In this document: positions 1 through 8,305 of the stretch, piece after piece
Position numbering within the stretch: the stretch's first letter is position 1
Layout of the letters: every line of letters starts with the position of its first letter
DNA from: Sulfitobacter sp. F26169L
Lineage (GTDB): Bacteria; Pseudomonadota; Alphaproteobacteria; Rhodobacterales; Rhodobacteraceae
Assembly (NCBI RefSeq): GCF_026410285.1
Contig: NZ_JAPMLP010000001.1
Location: 682,001 to 746,000 of the forward strand
DNA length: 64,000 nucleotides
Reading direction: 5' to 3'
Made by a program: the position numbers and the translations under genes
The notes under the pieces: generated by a model
The model's input: the letters and a program-made list of their open reading frames with translations, nothing else
Told to the model about the DNA's origin: nothing
Database searches by the model: none

Positions 1-325
1 GTGCGCCTGTGATAATCAGCCCGTCAAATTTTTCGTCCCACACCTCGGATACGGGGCGGTAAAAGCTCTCCATATGTTCGGCGGCTGTGTTGCGTGTTTT
101 ATGATCCGACATGCGCAGCAATGTCAGTTCGATTTGCAAGGGTGTGGCACCGATCAGGCGGGCAAACTGGTTTTCCGTCTGGATTTTTTTCGGCATCAGG
201 TTGAGCAACGCAATACGCAGAGGTCGGATATCCTGCAACGCGGCCTGATCTTCGTCCATAACGCTGACGCCCTCGCGGGTCAGAACGTCGTAGGCGGGCA
301 AGGCGGAAGGTATCTTGATAGGCAT
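1..325 (-). CDS. metA: Homoserine O-acyltransferase MetA, 5' part
   Basis: This is the first 108 residues of homoserine O-acetyl/succinyltransferase, which acylates homoserine in methionine synthesis in the cytoplasm. The gene runs off the left edge of the window. The N-terminus MPIKIP, the block [18 protein letters not shown] (residues 34-51) and [14 protein letters not shown] are characteristic of the MetA family. The start is the ATG at 323-325. The catalytic Cys and His lie beyond the window, so acetyl versus succinyl preference cannot be judged. It is the last of a run of minus-strand genes and lies 82 bp behind the P-loop gene. No SAM-II riboswitch could be recognised in that short leader. 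Confidence 0.93.
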   Translation of the reverse strand, partial: MPIKIPSALPAYDVLTREGVSVMDEDQAALQDIRPLRIALLNLMPKKIQTENQFARLIGATPLQIELTLLRMSDHKTRNTAAEHMESFYRPVSEVWDEKFDGLIITGA

Positions 326-407
326 TGGGGGGCTCTTCTTTTCTTCTGGCGAATATCAGAGATAGAGGCAGTGACGTGCGCTCTCAAGTCTGCGCACGCC
401 GATGTGT

Positions 408-1256
408 TCACAGTTTGGCGGTAACAAGGTCGTCAAAATCCTGCGCGCAGGTGACGGCGTGAATTTCATCAGCGCTGACCGTAATGCCGTGGCGCGCCAT
501 TGCGGCGTAACGTGGCTGGCGGTGGGCCAGCGCTTGCGCATAGGTCCAGCGGATGAACGAATCCGGATCAACTTCGTCCTCCTGTAGTTTGTTTTCGTTT
601 AGATAATTTTCCCAGACGCGCTCCAGAAACTCGGGTTGGTAAGCCATGGGTTTGGGGGCGCGGTCAAACCGGCGGATCAGTTCCTGGGAGTGTGCCTCGT
701 CCCCCTTGATCCAGACCAGAAGGCATTGCGCAGAAAGGTTTGCGAGCAGCGGGTCATTATCATCCTCCGGATCGATCCATTCGCAGATCGAACCACCCGT
801 GTCACAGATGAAATGAGGATAGCCATACAGATCCTGTGCGCGCTGCCTGAACATCTGCGTGTCGTTCAGGGCGGCAATCTCGGCGGTGCGGAACTGCTGT
901 TGGCGACGGCGGTATTCTTCCATCGGCAGGCCTCCACGCGCCGGATCACCCGGTTTGCCCAGATAGCTGGCAACGGCGGTCAGGTCGTGATTGTGGACGT
1001 TGGGTTCAAGATACATCGCATCGGCGCGTAGCAACTCCGCCAGAAACGGATCACGCATGGCATGTGCAATCAGGTTGTCCTTGATGTGCTGGTACATGCC
1101 GTTGGTGCCGATGCGGTAGTCAACCGAATAGTGAAACCAGCCGCCCTGTTGCACCAGCAGGTTGGATACATGGGTTTTACCCAAGCCCGACATGCCAAAG
1201 AACAGCACGGATTTGCGCGCGCTGGTGTGCCAGCTTTTTGCATCGGGATAGAGCAT
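408..1256 (-). CDS. P-loop ATPase-like protein, function unknown
   Basis: A 282-residue soluble protein. A Walker A motif GMSGLGKT at residues 21-28 follows a hydrophobic strand (SVLFF), so it should bind a nucleotide. Such small P-loop proteins are found in Alphaproteobacteria and usually annotated only as ATPase; I cannot name a substrate. The middle (FICDTGGSICEWID) could form the Walker B strand, which would suit a kinase-like fold, but that is inference. A GGAGG sits a few bases before the ATG. It lies 29 bp downstream of a DMT exporter and 82 bp upstream of metA on the same strand, so all may be co-transcribed. Confidence 0.7.
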   Translation of the reverse strand: MLYPDAKSWHTSARKSVLFFGMSGLGKTHVSNLLVQQGGWFHYSVDYRIGTNGMYQHIKDNLIAHAMRDPFLAELLRADAMYLEPNVHNHDLTAVASYLGKPGDPARGGLPMEEYRRRQQQFRTAEIAALNDTQMFRQRAQDLYGYPHFICDTGGSICEWIDPEDDNDPLLANLSAQCLLVWIKGDEAHSQELIRRFDRAPKPMAYQPEFLERVWENYLNENKLQEDEVDPDSFIRWTYAQALAHRQPRYAAMARHGITVSADEIHAVTCAQDFDDLVTAKL

Positions 1257-1285
1257 CGGGGCCTCCGCTATAGGGTTAAACTTCC

Positions 1286-2194
1286 CTAGCGCGCGCGCCG
1301 CAGGCGGTCAATCGCGCGCCCGTCGATGATGACAAGACCAAGGGCCAGCAAGGCGAATCCGGCATAGGCGGAATGGGTCAGTGTTTCATCCAGCACCAGT
1401 GCGCCAAGAATGATCGCGATGGGGGCAATCATCAGCGTGACCAACATCAGATTGCCGCTGCCTGCCAGTTGCAGCACACGGTAGTACAGCAAATACGCAA
1501 GCGCTGTGGCCAGCAAGGCGTAATAGCCCACGGCCAGCATGGTGCGGGGTTGCAGATCAAGCCGTATCGGGCCTTCGAAATACCACGCCATCGGGACCAT
1601 GATGCAGGTGGCTGCGGTCAACATACCTGCCGCTGCCACCTGGGGCGGAAGCCCGGTAAGCCGCTTGCGCGCCCAAACCCCTGCAAAAGCATAGGAAAGT
1701 GTACCCCCCAAAACTGCAAGCTGGGCAAGCGAGGTGACATCGAAATGGCGCAGGCTGTCTGCTCCGATCGCTATGACGACACCGGCGAATCCGACTGATA
1801 CGCCAACGGCCTTGCGCGTGGTCAGCCGCTCGTCACTCAGCAGCATTGCAGCGACCAGCACTCCGAAAATGGCAGCGGTTGCGTTGAAGATCGAAGTAAG
1901 ACCGGTGGGAATATAAAGCTGTCCCCATGTCATCAGGCTGAAGGGCAGGGCGTTGTTCAGCAAGCCCATGCCTGCAAATGCGATCCAGACCTGCCGGCCA
2001 CGGGGCAGGGGAATGCCGCGCGCGATCACATAGACCCACAGCACCACAGCCGCCCAGCCGACGCGGTGGGCCACAGCCGTCAGGGGCGGGATTTCGTCAA
2101 GTGCTATGCGGATCGATAAAAACGATCCGCCCCATAGCGTTGCGAGCAGGGCGAGGAGCCCCCACGCTTGCGGAGAAATTGTGCGTTGTGTCAT
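1286..2194 (-). CDS. EamA/DMT-superfamily transporter
   Basis: A 302-residue integral membrane protein with about ten hydrophobic helices in two EamA repeats. Signature segments include LWGGSFLSIRIALDEIPPL near the N-terminus and the second repeat from about residue 160. Family members export amino acids, nucleosides or other small metabolites; the substrate cannot be read from sequence. It is one of two neighbouring minus-strand EamA proteins that are clearly different in sequence, so they are not a recent duplication. It ends in a basic tail (RAIDRLRRAR). Confidence 0.85.
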   Translation of the reverse strand: MTQRTISPQAWGLLALLATLWGGSFLSIRIALDEIPPLTAVAHRVGWAAVVLWVYVIARGIPLPRGRQVWIAFAGMGLLNNALPFSLMTWGQLYIPTGLTSIFNATAAIFGVLVAAMLLSDERLTTRKAVGVSVGFAGVVIAIGADSLRHFDVTSLAQLAVLGGTLSYAFAGVWARKRLTGLPPQVAAAGMLTAATCIMVPMAWYFEGPIRLDLQPRTMLAVGYYALLATALAYLLYYRVLQLAGSGNLMLVTLMIAPIAIILGALVLDETLTHSAYAGFALLALGLVIIDGRAIDRLRRAR

Positions 2195-2249
2195 TAGCCC
2201 TGCCTATCGAAATGCGCCGCTGTGGACGATCCGGAAATTGCGCAAAGTG

Positions 2250-3113
2250 TCAGGCGCGTTTGCGCGTCTCATTCCAGATATTTAGGTAATTGGCAAAGAA
2301 GATAATTGCCGCGCCGACAAACACCCAAACCTCCAGTGGTTCATCGTACAGAACCATCGCAACGATCGCGATGACGGGCAGGCGCGCGAAATCAAGCGGG
2401 ACAACCACCGTGGCAGGTGCGATTGCCAGCGCGTTTGTCAGGCAGAAATGGGCCAGCAATCCTGCGCAGCCGACCAGAAAAAGATAAGGCAGGCTTCCGG
2501 AGGTGGGGAGCGCGATGTCACCGTCATAACCAGCCGCAATCAGGCCGAACACCAACTGGATCGAAGTTAGGAAAAACAGGATAGATGTGATGGAGTTGTC
2601 GCGCGTCAGGCGTTTAGTCAGCATGTTTGTCATAGCGAAAAAGATCGCCGCTGTGGCCGCAGCAACCAGACCGATATCGAAGGTTTCGATGTCCGGGCGC
2701 GCCACGATCAGGATGCCGATAAACCCCATGACCGCAGCCAGCCCGCGTATCCGCGTCATCCGCTCACCCAGAACGAGCGGGGCAAGCACAGCAACCCAAA
2801 GGGGGGAGGTGAACTCCAAGGCGAAGACCTGCGCCAGCGGCACCAGCGCCACAGCGTAAAACCACAAGTTCTGTCCGGTAAAATGGAAGATATTACGTAC
2901 AAAGTGGCGTCCGAACTGATCAGTGCGGATTTCGTGCCAGCGGTTTTTATAAACCGTGATACCGACCACAATCAGCACGCCGACCAGACTGCGATAAAGC
3001 ATGATTTCGAACGTATCGTAATTGGCAGACAGATCACGGCCCGCGACAGCCATAAATGAAAATGACGCAATTGCGCCTGTCATCCACAATGCCGCTTTGA
3101 GAATCACGTTCAT
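2250..3113 (-). CDS. EamA/DMT-superfamily transporter
   Basis: A 287-residue protein with about ten predicted transmembrane helices and two EamA repeats (FEFTSPLWVAVLAPLVLGER in the first, LDFARLPVIAIVAMVLYDEP in the second). These are drug/metabolite transporters of the inner membrane, probably exporters, substrate unknown. It begins 130 bp after the guaA stop on the same strand and lies 55 bp upstream of the second EamA gene. Confidence 0.85.
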   Translation of the reverse strand: MNVILKAALWMTGAIASFSFMAVAGRDLSANYDTFEIMLYRSLVGVLIVVGITVYKNRWHEIRTDQFGRHFVRNIFHFTGQNLWFYAVALVPLAQVFALEFTSPLWVAVLAPLVLGERMTRIRGLAAVMGFIGILIVARPDIETFDIGLVAAATAAIFFAMTNMLTKRLTRDNSITSILFFLTSIQLVFGLIAAGYDGDIALPTSGSLPYLFLVGCAGLLAHFCLTNALAIAPATVVVPLDFARLPVIAIVAMVLYDEPLEVWVFVGAAIIFFANYLNIWNETRKRA

Positions 3114-3243
3114 GAGACACAGTTAACCTTGTCACCGTATGGACTGGTGGCATCCTTATTCAAAGGATCAGTTGCGCTGCTGGACTGGCGAACTATATTG
3201 AGGGCTAGGCTGTACCGGCATCTGTTTCCACATGCCGCGCCGA

Positions 3244-4806
3244 TTATTCCCATTCGATGGTGCCAGGAGGTTTTGAAGTGATGTCGTAGGTCACGCGGTT
3301 GATTCCGGGGACTTCGTTGATGATTCGTGTGGCTGTTTCGCCAAGAAATTCATGACTGAACGGATAGTAATCGGCGGTCATCCCGTCCACCGATGTAACC
3401 GCGCGCAGGGCACAGGCAAAATCATAGGTGCGCCCGTCACCCATCACACCCACAGTGCGTACAGGCAGAATGGCGACAAATGCCTGCCAGATATCGTCAT
3501 AAAGGCCGTGTTTGCGAATCTGGTCGATATAGACAGCATCCGCCTCGCGCAGGATGTCGAGTTTTTCACGGGTGATTTCACCGGGGCAGCGAATGGCAAG
3601 CCCCGGACCGGGGAAAGGATGACGCCCGATGAACGTTGCAGGCAGGCCAAGTTCACGACCCAAGGCGCGCACTTCGTCTTTGAACAGCTCGCGCAGGGGT
3701 TCGACAAGTGATAGCCCCATTTTTTCGGGCAAGCCACCGACGTTATGGTGGCTTTTGATTGTCACGGAGGGGCCGCCCGAGAACGACACGCTTTCGATGA
3801 CATCTGGATAAAGTGTGCCTTGAGCGAGGAATTTAGCATCCTCGATTTCATTGGCATATTTCTGGAACACGTCGATGAACAGGCGGCCAATGATCTTGCG
3901 CTTGGTTTCGGGGTCGGACTGGCCTTCGAGTTCGCCCAGAAACAGTTCGCGTTCATCAGCGTAAATGACCTTCAGATTCATGTTGTCGCGAAACATCGTG
4001 ACAACCTCGTCGGCTTCGTTTTTGCGCAACAATCCGTGATCGACAAAGACGCAGGTGAGCTGATCACCGACGGCCTCATGGATGAGAGCGGCGGCAACAG
4101 ACGAATCGACGCCCCCCGACAGGCCGCAGATCACATGGCTGTCGCCAACCTGCTCGCGGATTTTTTCAATGGCTTCCTCGCGGTAGGCCCCCATGGTCCA
4201 GTCGCCGGTAAAGCCCGCAAGACGCACGAAGTTTTCGAAAAACTTCAGACCGTTGGGAGTATGGTGCACCTCGGGGTGGAACTGTACTGCGTAAAAGTTG
4301 CGGGTTTCATCCGCAGTGATCGCAAACGGTGCGTGCGGCGACGTGCCAAGAACCTCGAAACCCGGTGCGATCGCGCTGACATGATCGCCGTGACTCATCC
4401 AGACCTGTTCACGATCGGTCAGGAACCACCCCTCGAGAAGCGCTGATTTTGTGGCTCCCGGCGTCACATAAGCGCGCCCGAACTCTTTGGTGCTGTGACC
4501 GGTTTCTACTCTGCCGCCCAGCATCTCCATCATCACCTGTTGACCGTAACAGATGCCCAATACCGGTACGTCAAGTTCAAAAACCTGTTCTGGCGGGCGC
4601 GGGGAGGCGATATCGATCACCGAGGCAGGGCCGCCGGAGAGAATGACCGCTTTGGGGGCGAAGTCAGCCAGAAAGGCGTCGTCCACGACGTTAAACGGGT
4701 GGATCTCGCAAAAGACGTTAAGTTCACGCAAGCGGCGGGCGATCAACTGTGTGACCTGGCTGCCGAAGTCGATGATGAGAAGGCGGTCATGGATGTGATG
4801 TGTCAT
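3244..4806 (-). CDS. guaA: GMP synthase (glutamine-hydrolysing)
   Basis: Amidates XMP to GMP using glutamine and ATP, the last step of GMP synthesis. At 520 residues it has normal length. The class I glutamine amidotransferase domain carries the nucleophile Cys86 in GICYGQQ and the His178/Glu180 pair in QFHPEV. The ATP-pyrophosphatase domain has the PP-loop SGGVDSS at 230-236. The C-terminal dimerisation domain ends in the usual KPPGTIEWE. The start ATG at 4804-4806 gives [17 protein letters not shown], typical of the family. A hairpin element lies in its upstream region. Confidence 0.98.
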   Translation of the reverse strand: MTHHIHDRLLIIDFGSQVTQLIARRLRELNVFCEIHPFNVVDDAFLADFAPKAVILSGGPASVIDIASPRPPEQVFELDVPVLGICYGQQVMMEMLGGRVETGHSTKEFGRAYVTPGATKSALLEGWFLTDREQVWMSHGDHVSAIAPGFEVLGTSPHAPFAITADETRNFYAVQFHPEVHHTPNGLKFFENFVRLAGFTGDWTMGAYREEAIEKIREQVGDSHVICGLSGGVDSSVAAALIHEAVGDQLTCVFVDHGLLRKNEADEVVTMFRDNMNLKVIYADERELFLGELEGQSDPETKRKIIGRLFIDVFQKYANEIEDAKFLAQGTLYPDVIESVSFSGGPSVTIKSHHNVGGLPEKMGLSLVEPLRELFKDEVRALGRELGLPATFIGRHPFPGPGLAIRCPGEITREKLDILREADAVYIDQIRKHGLYDDIWQAFVAILPVRTVGVMGDGRTYDFACALRAVTSVDGMTADYYPFSHEFLGETATRIINEVPGINRVTYDITSKPPGTIEWE

Positions 4807-4850
4807 ATGCTCTGATTAGGGGGGCTGGCTGCGCGTGGCAAGGTGGATTT

Positions 4851-4914
4851 GGGGGCCAGCCCCCGCCTTGGACAGGCCAAGGCGCCCCCGGGATATTTTT
4901 GGCCAAAAGAAATA
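4851..4914. repeat. Three-copy intergenic hairpin element, copy A
   Basis: The same architecture occurs at 27606-27669 and, inverted, at 22360-22425. A conserved left block GGGGGCCAGCCCCC is followed by a copy-specific stem (here GCCTTGG/CCAAGGC) and then by a conserved right block CCCCCGGGATATTTTTGG plus CCAAAAGAAATA. The right block is itself nearly palindromic around TGGCCA. This copy sits between the divergent guaA and mttB-like genes; the other two lie just after gene ends. Confidence 0.8.
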
Positions 4915-5028
4915 GAGGCTTTGCAATTGTGTGAATGTCGCTTTTCTACCTGCGCCGCCGTAATCCGTGTGGGCGTCGGGGCAGGATTGGCGTAGGTATT
5001 GCGCAGCAGATTCAATTGGGAACATGAC

Positions 5029-6567
5029 ATGGCAGAAGCAGCACGGCGCGCACGTGGCGGGGGTGGGGCAGCGCGGCGCGCAGCCCGGACAGCAGTTTCA
5101 TTCGAAACCGCAAAGTATATTGAGCGCAATATCCCGAACTTCGAGGTTCTGACGGAAGAGGCATTGGAAATTATCGAGGCCAACGCCGAAACGGTTTTGG
5201 AAGAAATCGGTGTTAACTTTCCTGACAATCCGCGCGCGCTGGAACGCTGGCGCGAGGCTGGCGCGGATGTGCAGGGAGAGCGCGTACGTCTGCCAAAAGG
5301 GCTTGCGCGTGAGTTGATCAAGACAGCGCCTTCTTCCTACACGCAACATGCGCGCAATCCTGAACGCAATGTTGTGATCGGCGGTAAGAACCTTGTCCTG
5401 GCGCCGGTTTATGGTCCGCCGTTTGTGCGTGATGTTGCAGGCGGGCGGCGCTATGCCACGATGGAGGATTTCCGCAAATTTGTGAAGCTGGGGTATATGT
5501 CGAAATGGTTGCACCATTCCGGCGGGACCGTTTGCGAGCCAACAGATATTGCGGTGAACAAACGCCATCTGGACATGTTGCATGCGCATATGACGCTGAG
5601 CGACAAGCCGTTCATGGGATCTGTGACCGAGCCGTCACGCGCGCAGGATTCGGTAGATATGTGCGGTGTGCTGTTCGGCGAGCAGTTTGTGCAGGAAAAT
5701 ACGGTGATGACCTCGCTGATCAACATCAACTCTCCGATGACGTTTGATGATGTAATGATGGGAGCGCTGGAGGTGTATGCGCAGAACAATCAAGCCTGTA
5801 TCATATCGCCCTTTATTGTTGGCGGCGCGATGGCGCCCGTGTCAGTGGCAGGAACGCTGACGCAGGTTTTGGCAGAGGCTCTGGCCGGTATCGCCTATAG
5901 CCAGTTGATCAGGCCGGGGGCACCGGTGATTATGGGCGCGTTTGTAACATCGATCGATATGAATTCGGGTGCGCCGACGTTTGGAACGCCGGAAGCTGCG
6001 CATATTACTTATGGTGCGGGGCAACTGGCGCGGCGCCTCAACCTGCCGTATCGCTCGTCGGGATCGTTCTGCGGCTCGAAGTTGCCGGATGCGCAGGCTG
6101 CCTACGAGACTTCCAATAGTTTGAATATGGGTCTTCTGTCGGGTGTGAATTTCATGTTGCATGCCTGCGGTTGGCTTGAGGGAGGACTGGTGTCATCGTT
6201 TGAAAAATTTGTGATGGATGCTGACCAGTTGGGTGCGTTGCACCATTTGGCGCGCGGCGTTGAGATCGACACAAATGCCCAAGCGATGGATGCGATCCGT
6301 GAAGTCGGACCGGGTGGACATTATCTGGGCTGTGAACACACGCAGGCGAATTTCAAGGCGGCTTTCTGGAAATCCGATCTGCTGGATTATAAACCGTTCG
6401 AGACATGGGAAGACGAGGGCGCGCGTGATACGCAGACCCTCGCCAGTCTTCGGGTTGAAAAGATGTTGGGAGACTACCAGCAACCGCCGATGGATCCTGC
6501 GATATCGGAAGCGCTGGATGCATTTGTCGCGCAGCGCAAGGCAGCAGAGCCTGACAGCTTTATGTAA
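5029..6567 (+). CDS. MttB-family (trimethylamine methyltransferase-like) protein, non-pyrrolysine
   Basis: A 512-residue member of the MttB superfamily, corrinoid-dependent methyltransferases that demethylate quaternary or tertiary amines. There is no in-frame amber codon, so it belongs to the non-pyrrolysine branch; characterised members of that branch use glycine betaine or related compounds. Family-like segments include VFFLV-type barrel strands such as APVYGPPFVRD, GGTVCEPTD and the C-terminal GPGGHYLGCEHTQANF. I chose the ATG at 5029 (MAEAARRARGGGG) over an upstream TTG at 4999. The N-terminus is basic and glycine-rich. No corrinoid protein or activase gene lies next to it, so its partner must be elsewhere. 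Confidence 0.85.
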   Translation: MAEAARRARGGGGAARRAARTAVSFETAKYIERNIPNFEVLTEEALEIIEANAETVLEEIGVNFPDNPRALERWREAGADVQGERVRLPKGLARELIKTAPSSYTQHARNPERNVVIGGKNLVLAPVYGPPFVRDVAGGRRYATMEDFRKFVKLGYMSKWLHHSGGTVCEPTDIAVNKRHLDMLHAHMTLSDKPFMGSVTEPSRAQDSVDMCGVLFGEQFVQENTVMTSLININSPMTFDDVMMGALEVYAQNNQACIISPFIVGGAMAPVSVAGTLTQVLAEALAGIAYSQLIRPGAPVIMGAFVTSIDMNSGAPTFGTPEAAHITYGAGQLARRLNLPYRSSGSFCGSKLPDAQAAYETSNSLNMGLLSGVNFMLHACGWLEGGLVSSFEKFVMDADQLGALHHLARGVEIDTNAQAMDAIREVGPGGHYLGCEHTQANFKAAFWKSDLLDYKPFETWEDEGARDTQTLASLRVEKMLGDYQQPPMDPAISEALDAFVAQRKAAEPDSFM

Positions 6568-6870
6568 CTAGACAAGCTGCGGGCCCGACTGTGCGGCCCG
6601 CAGCGCACGTGCTTCCCCAACGATCGCAATCAGAACATCCACGTGGCGGATCAGGTTGTAGGCGGCATCATTTGTGGTGCGCTTTTCTTCCAGATCGGCC
6701 TCTAGCGCCACCAGCCGCATCAAGGCATCGCCATAGCGCGGCAATACGCCGTAGCCCAGAAGGCGCGGCAGGTGCCCTGTGCGGCGGTAATCCTGCGCAC
6801 CGATACGGGCCGCGCGCATCAGCAGGCGGGGGCGGTGTAGTGTGGCGAGTAGGGTATGGATGTCTTGCAT
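6568..6870 (-). CDS. DUF6477 family protein
   Basis: A 100-residue, arginine-rich cytoplasmic protein (MQDIHTLLATLHRPRLLMRAARIG...). The central stretch RRTGHLPRLLGYGVLPRYGDALMRLVALEADLEEKR matches what I know of the DUF6477 family of Rhodobacterales. No function is known. Its stop codon abuts the stop of the convergent MttB-like gene with no spacer, and its start faces the DUF6456 regulator across a 230-bp region. Confidence 0.75.
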   Translation of the reverse strand: MQDIHTLLATLHRPRLLMRAARIGAQDYRRTGHLPRLLGYGVLPRYGDALMRLVALEADLEEKRTTNDAAYNLIRHVDVLIAIVGEARALRAAQSGPQLV

Positions 6871-6981
6871 TGTTTTTCACTCCGGAAGTGGCCTGCGACA
6901 GAAAACAGGGCGGTTACGGGATTACTAAACACGGTTTTTGCGGGTGTTGCGTTTTGCACAAGATGACCGCACGGCTGATTT

Positions 6982-7010
6982 ATGATTGTTTATCTTTTGT
7001 AAACAATCAT
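6982..7010. promoter_or_regulatory. 11-bp perfect inverted repeat upstream of the DUF6456 gene
   Basis: ATGATTGTTTA (6982-6992) and TAAACAATCAT (7000-7010) are exact complements separated by 7 bp. The site is AT-rich and lies between two divergently transcribed genes, about 95 bp before the DUF6456 start. It could be an operator for a dimeric regulator. There is no T-run suggesting a terminator on the plus strand. Confidence 0.5.
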
Positions 7011-7027
7011 GTCCCTCACGGTTTATC

Positions 7028-7042
7028 TTAACCGACAGGTAA
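7028..7042 (+). promoter_or_regulatory. Candidate CtrA box 1
   Basis: TTAA-N7-GTAA matches seven of eight positions of the alphaproteobacterial CtrA consensus TTAA-N7-TTAA. It lies 62 bp before the start of the DUF6456 gene. The match is short, so this is a lead only. Confidence 0.3.
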
Positions 7043-7063
7043 CCAATTCATCTTTAGGTTGCG

Positions 7064-7078
7064 TTTACCTGTTGTTAA
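7064..7078 (+). promoter_or_regulatory. Candidate CtrA box 2
   Basis: TTTA-N7-TTAA, again seven of eight positions of TTAA-N7-TTAA, 26 bp before the start codon of the DUF6456 gene and 36 bp after box 1 (start to start). Two near-consensus sites in one short leader are more suggestive than either alone. Confidence 0.3.
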
Positions 7079-7103
7079 TTGCGCTGAGGAGGGACACTCA
7101 GAA

Positions 7104-8207
7104 ATGGGACAGACAACACTCGAAATTGAACAAATAGAACATCGCGGTGGAAAAGTCGCGGGTGATTTGCCCTGCTGGGTGCCACAATCCGTGCAAAATT
7201 ATATCGATCACACAGAAATGGGCGTGCCGATCCGTGCGCTGGCACGTAAACAGGGATGTCATGCCTCTACGGTGCTGCGCCAAATTAGGCGGGTCGAAAC
7301 GTTGCGGGACGATCCGCTGGTTGACGGGGTTCTAAAAACGTTGGGCGCAGATGTTTTGCCTACACACAATGCTTCAGGCGGCAACGATGCAGAGGGATCC
7401 GCGCGATTGGACAGCGTGCCGGATACGGCGCAACTGAGCGCCGAGGGCATTCGTGTGCTGCGCCGCTTGTGTGAAACCGGTGCGGTACTGGCTGTGGCGA
7501 TGAACATGGAAAAAGGTGTAATTGCGCGCGCAGGGCAGGCGGCGCAAAATTCGCCGACTTGTGTGGTCGACAGATCGATGGCCGAAGCGATGGCCCTTAA
7601 GGGATGGATTGCGGTGTCGGGTACGGGCAAGATCACGCGATACCAGATCACTGCATCAGGGCGTAGCGCCCTTGCCGATATGATGGCGCGCGATGAAAGC
7701 GCACATGCCAATGGAGAGGCGGACGGCGAAACCGGTTTGCCCGGTGAGGCACCGCGGCGCATCCGGTATGGTATGGCCGAAAGCCCGATTGCCGCCCTCG
7801 CGAGGCGCCGTGATCGCGAGGGTGACCGATTTCTCAGCGATGACCTAGTGCATGCCGGAGAGCGGTTGCGCGAGGACTTTGAAATCGCCCAGATGGAGAA
7901 TGCAGTGGCCCGTAATTGGGAACTGTTTTTGCAGAATATCCGTACCGGTCATGTGCCTGAGCCGGTCGATGCGCCACGCGGCGCGCAACAGGCGCACCGT
8001 CGGGTGGTGGCCGCGTTGCAAGATCTCGGTTCAGGCCTGTCGGATGTAACCTTGCGCTGCTGTTGCTTTCTGGAAGGCCTGGAGACGGCGGAAAAGACGC
8101 TTGGCTGGTCGGCGCGGTCGGGAAAAATTGTTCTGCGGATCGCGTTGATGCGCCTCAAACAGCATTACGCGAAAAACGCGGATTCCGGAGGCGCGCTGAT
8201 CGGATAA
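7104..8207 (+). CDS. DUF6456 helix-turn-helix protein
   Basis: A 367-residue predicted DNA-binding protein. An N-terminal helix-turn-helix (VPIRALARKQGCHASTVLRQIRRVE, about residues 41-65) is followed by a winged-helix-like middle (RYQITASGRSALADM) and the DUF6456 C-terminal part rich in Arg and Cys (LRCCCFLEGLETAEKTLGWSARSGKIVLRIAL). The start is the ATG at 7104 because GAGGAGGG lies 10 bp upstream; a TTG at 7059 lacks such a site. The leader carries an inverted repeat and two CtrA-like boxes. Targets are unknown. Confidence 0.75.
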   Translation: MGQTTLEIEQIEHRGGKVAGDLPCWVPQSVQNYIDHTEMGVPIRALARKQGCHASTVLRQIRRVETLRDDPLVDGVLKTLGADVLPTHNASGGNDAEGSARLDSVPDTAQLSAEGIRVLRRLCETGAVLAVAMNMEKGVIARAGQAAQNSPTCVVDRSMAEAMALKGWIAVSGTGKITRYQITASGRSALADMMARDESAHANGEADGETGLPGEAPRRIRYGMAESPIAALARRRDREGDRFLSDDLVHAGERLREDFEIAQMENAVARNWELFLQNIRTGHVPEPVDAPRGAQQAHRRVVAALQDLGSGLSDVTLRCCCFLEGLETAEKTLGWSARSGKIVLRIALMRLKQHYAKNADSGGALIG

Positions 8208-8253
8208 ACCACCGGCAGGAATTAGCATAGCGGCAATGCGCCACGGGAGGCTT

Positions 8254-8281
8254 TTGTTTAAGCTGTGATGTGTTAGATAAT
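8254..8281 (+). promoter_or_regulatory. Putative sigma70-type promoter of lipA
   Basis: -35 TTGTTT (8254-8259), a 16-bp spacer and -10 GATAAT (8276-8281), 24 bp before the lipA ATG. This leaves a short leader with the GAGG ribosome site at 8297-8300. Confidence 0.4.
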
Positions 8282-8305
8282 GCGCGTACAGCACATGAGG
8301 TTTCC

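Noticed and set aside
326..407. SAM riboswitch in the metA leader
   Set aside because: SAM-II elements often precede metA in Alphaproteobacteria, but the 82-bp leader shows no recognisable SAM-II pseudoknot consensus.
4803..5321. 172-codon minus-strand frame between guaA and the MttB-like gene
   Set aside because: It overlaps the hairpin element and the MttB-like coding start; translation is Arg/Ser/Pro-rich low complexity without motif.
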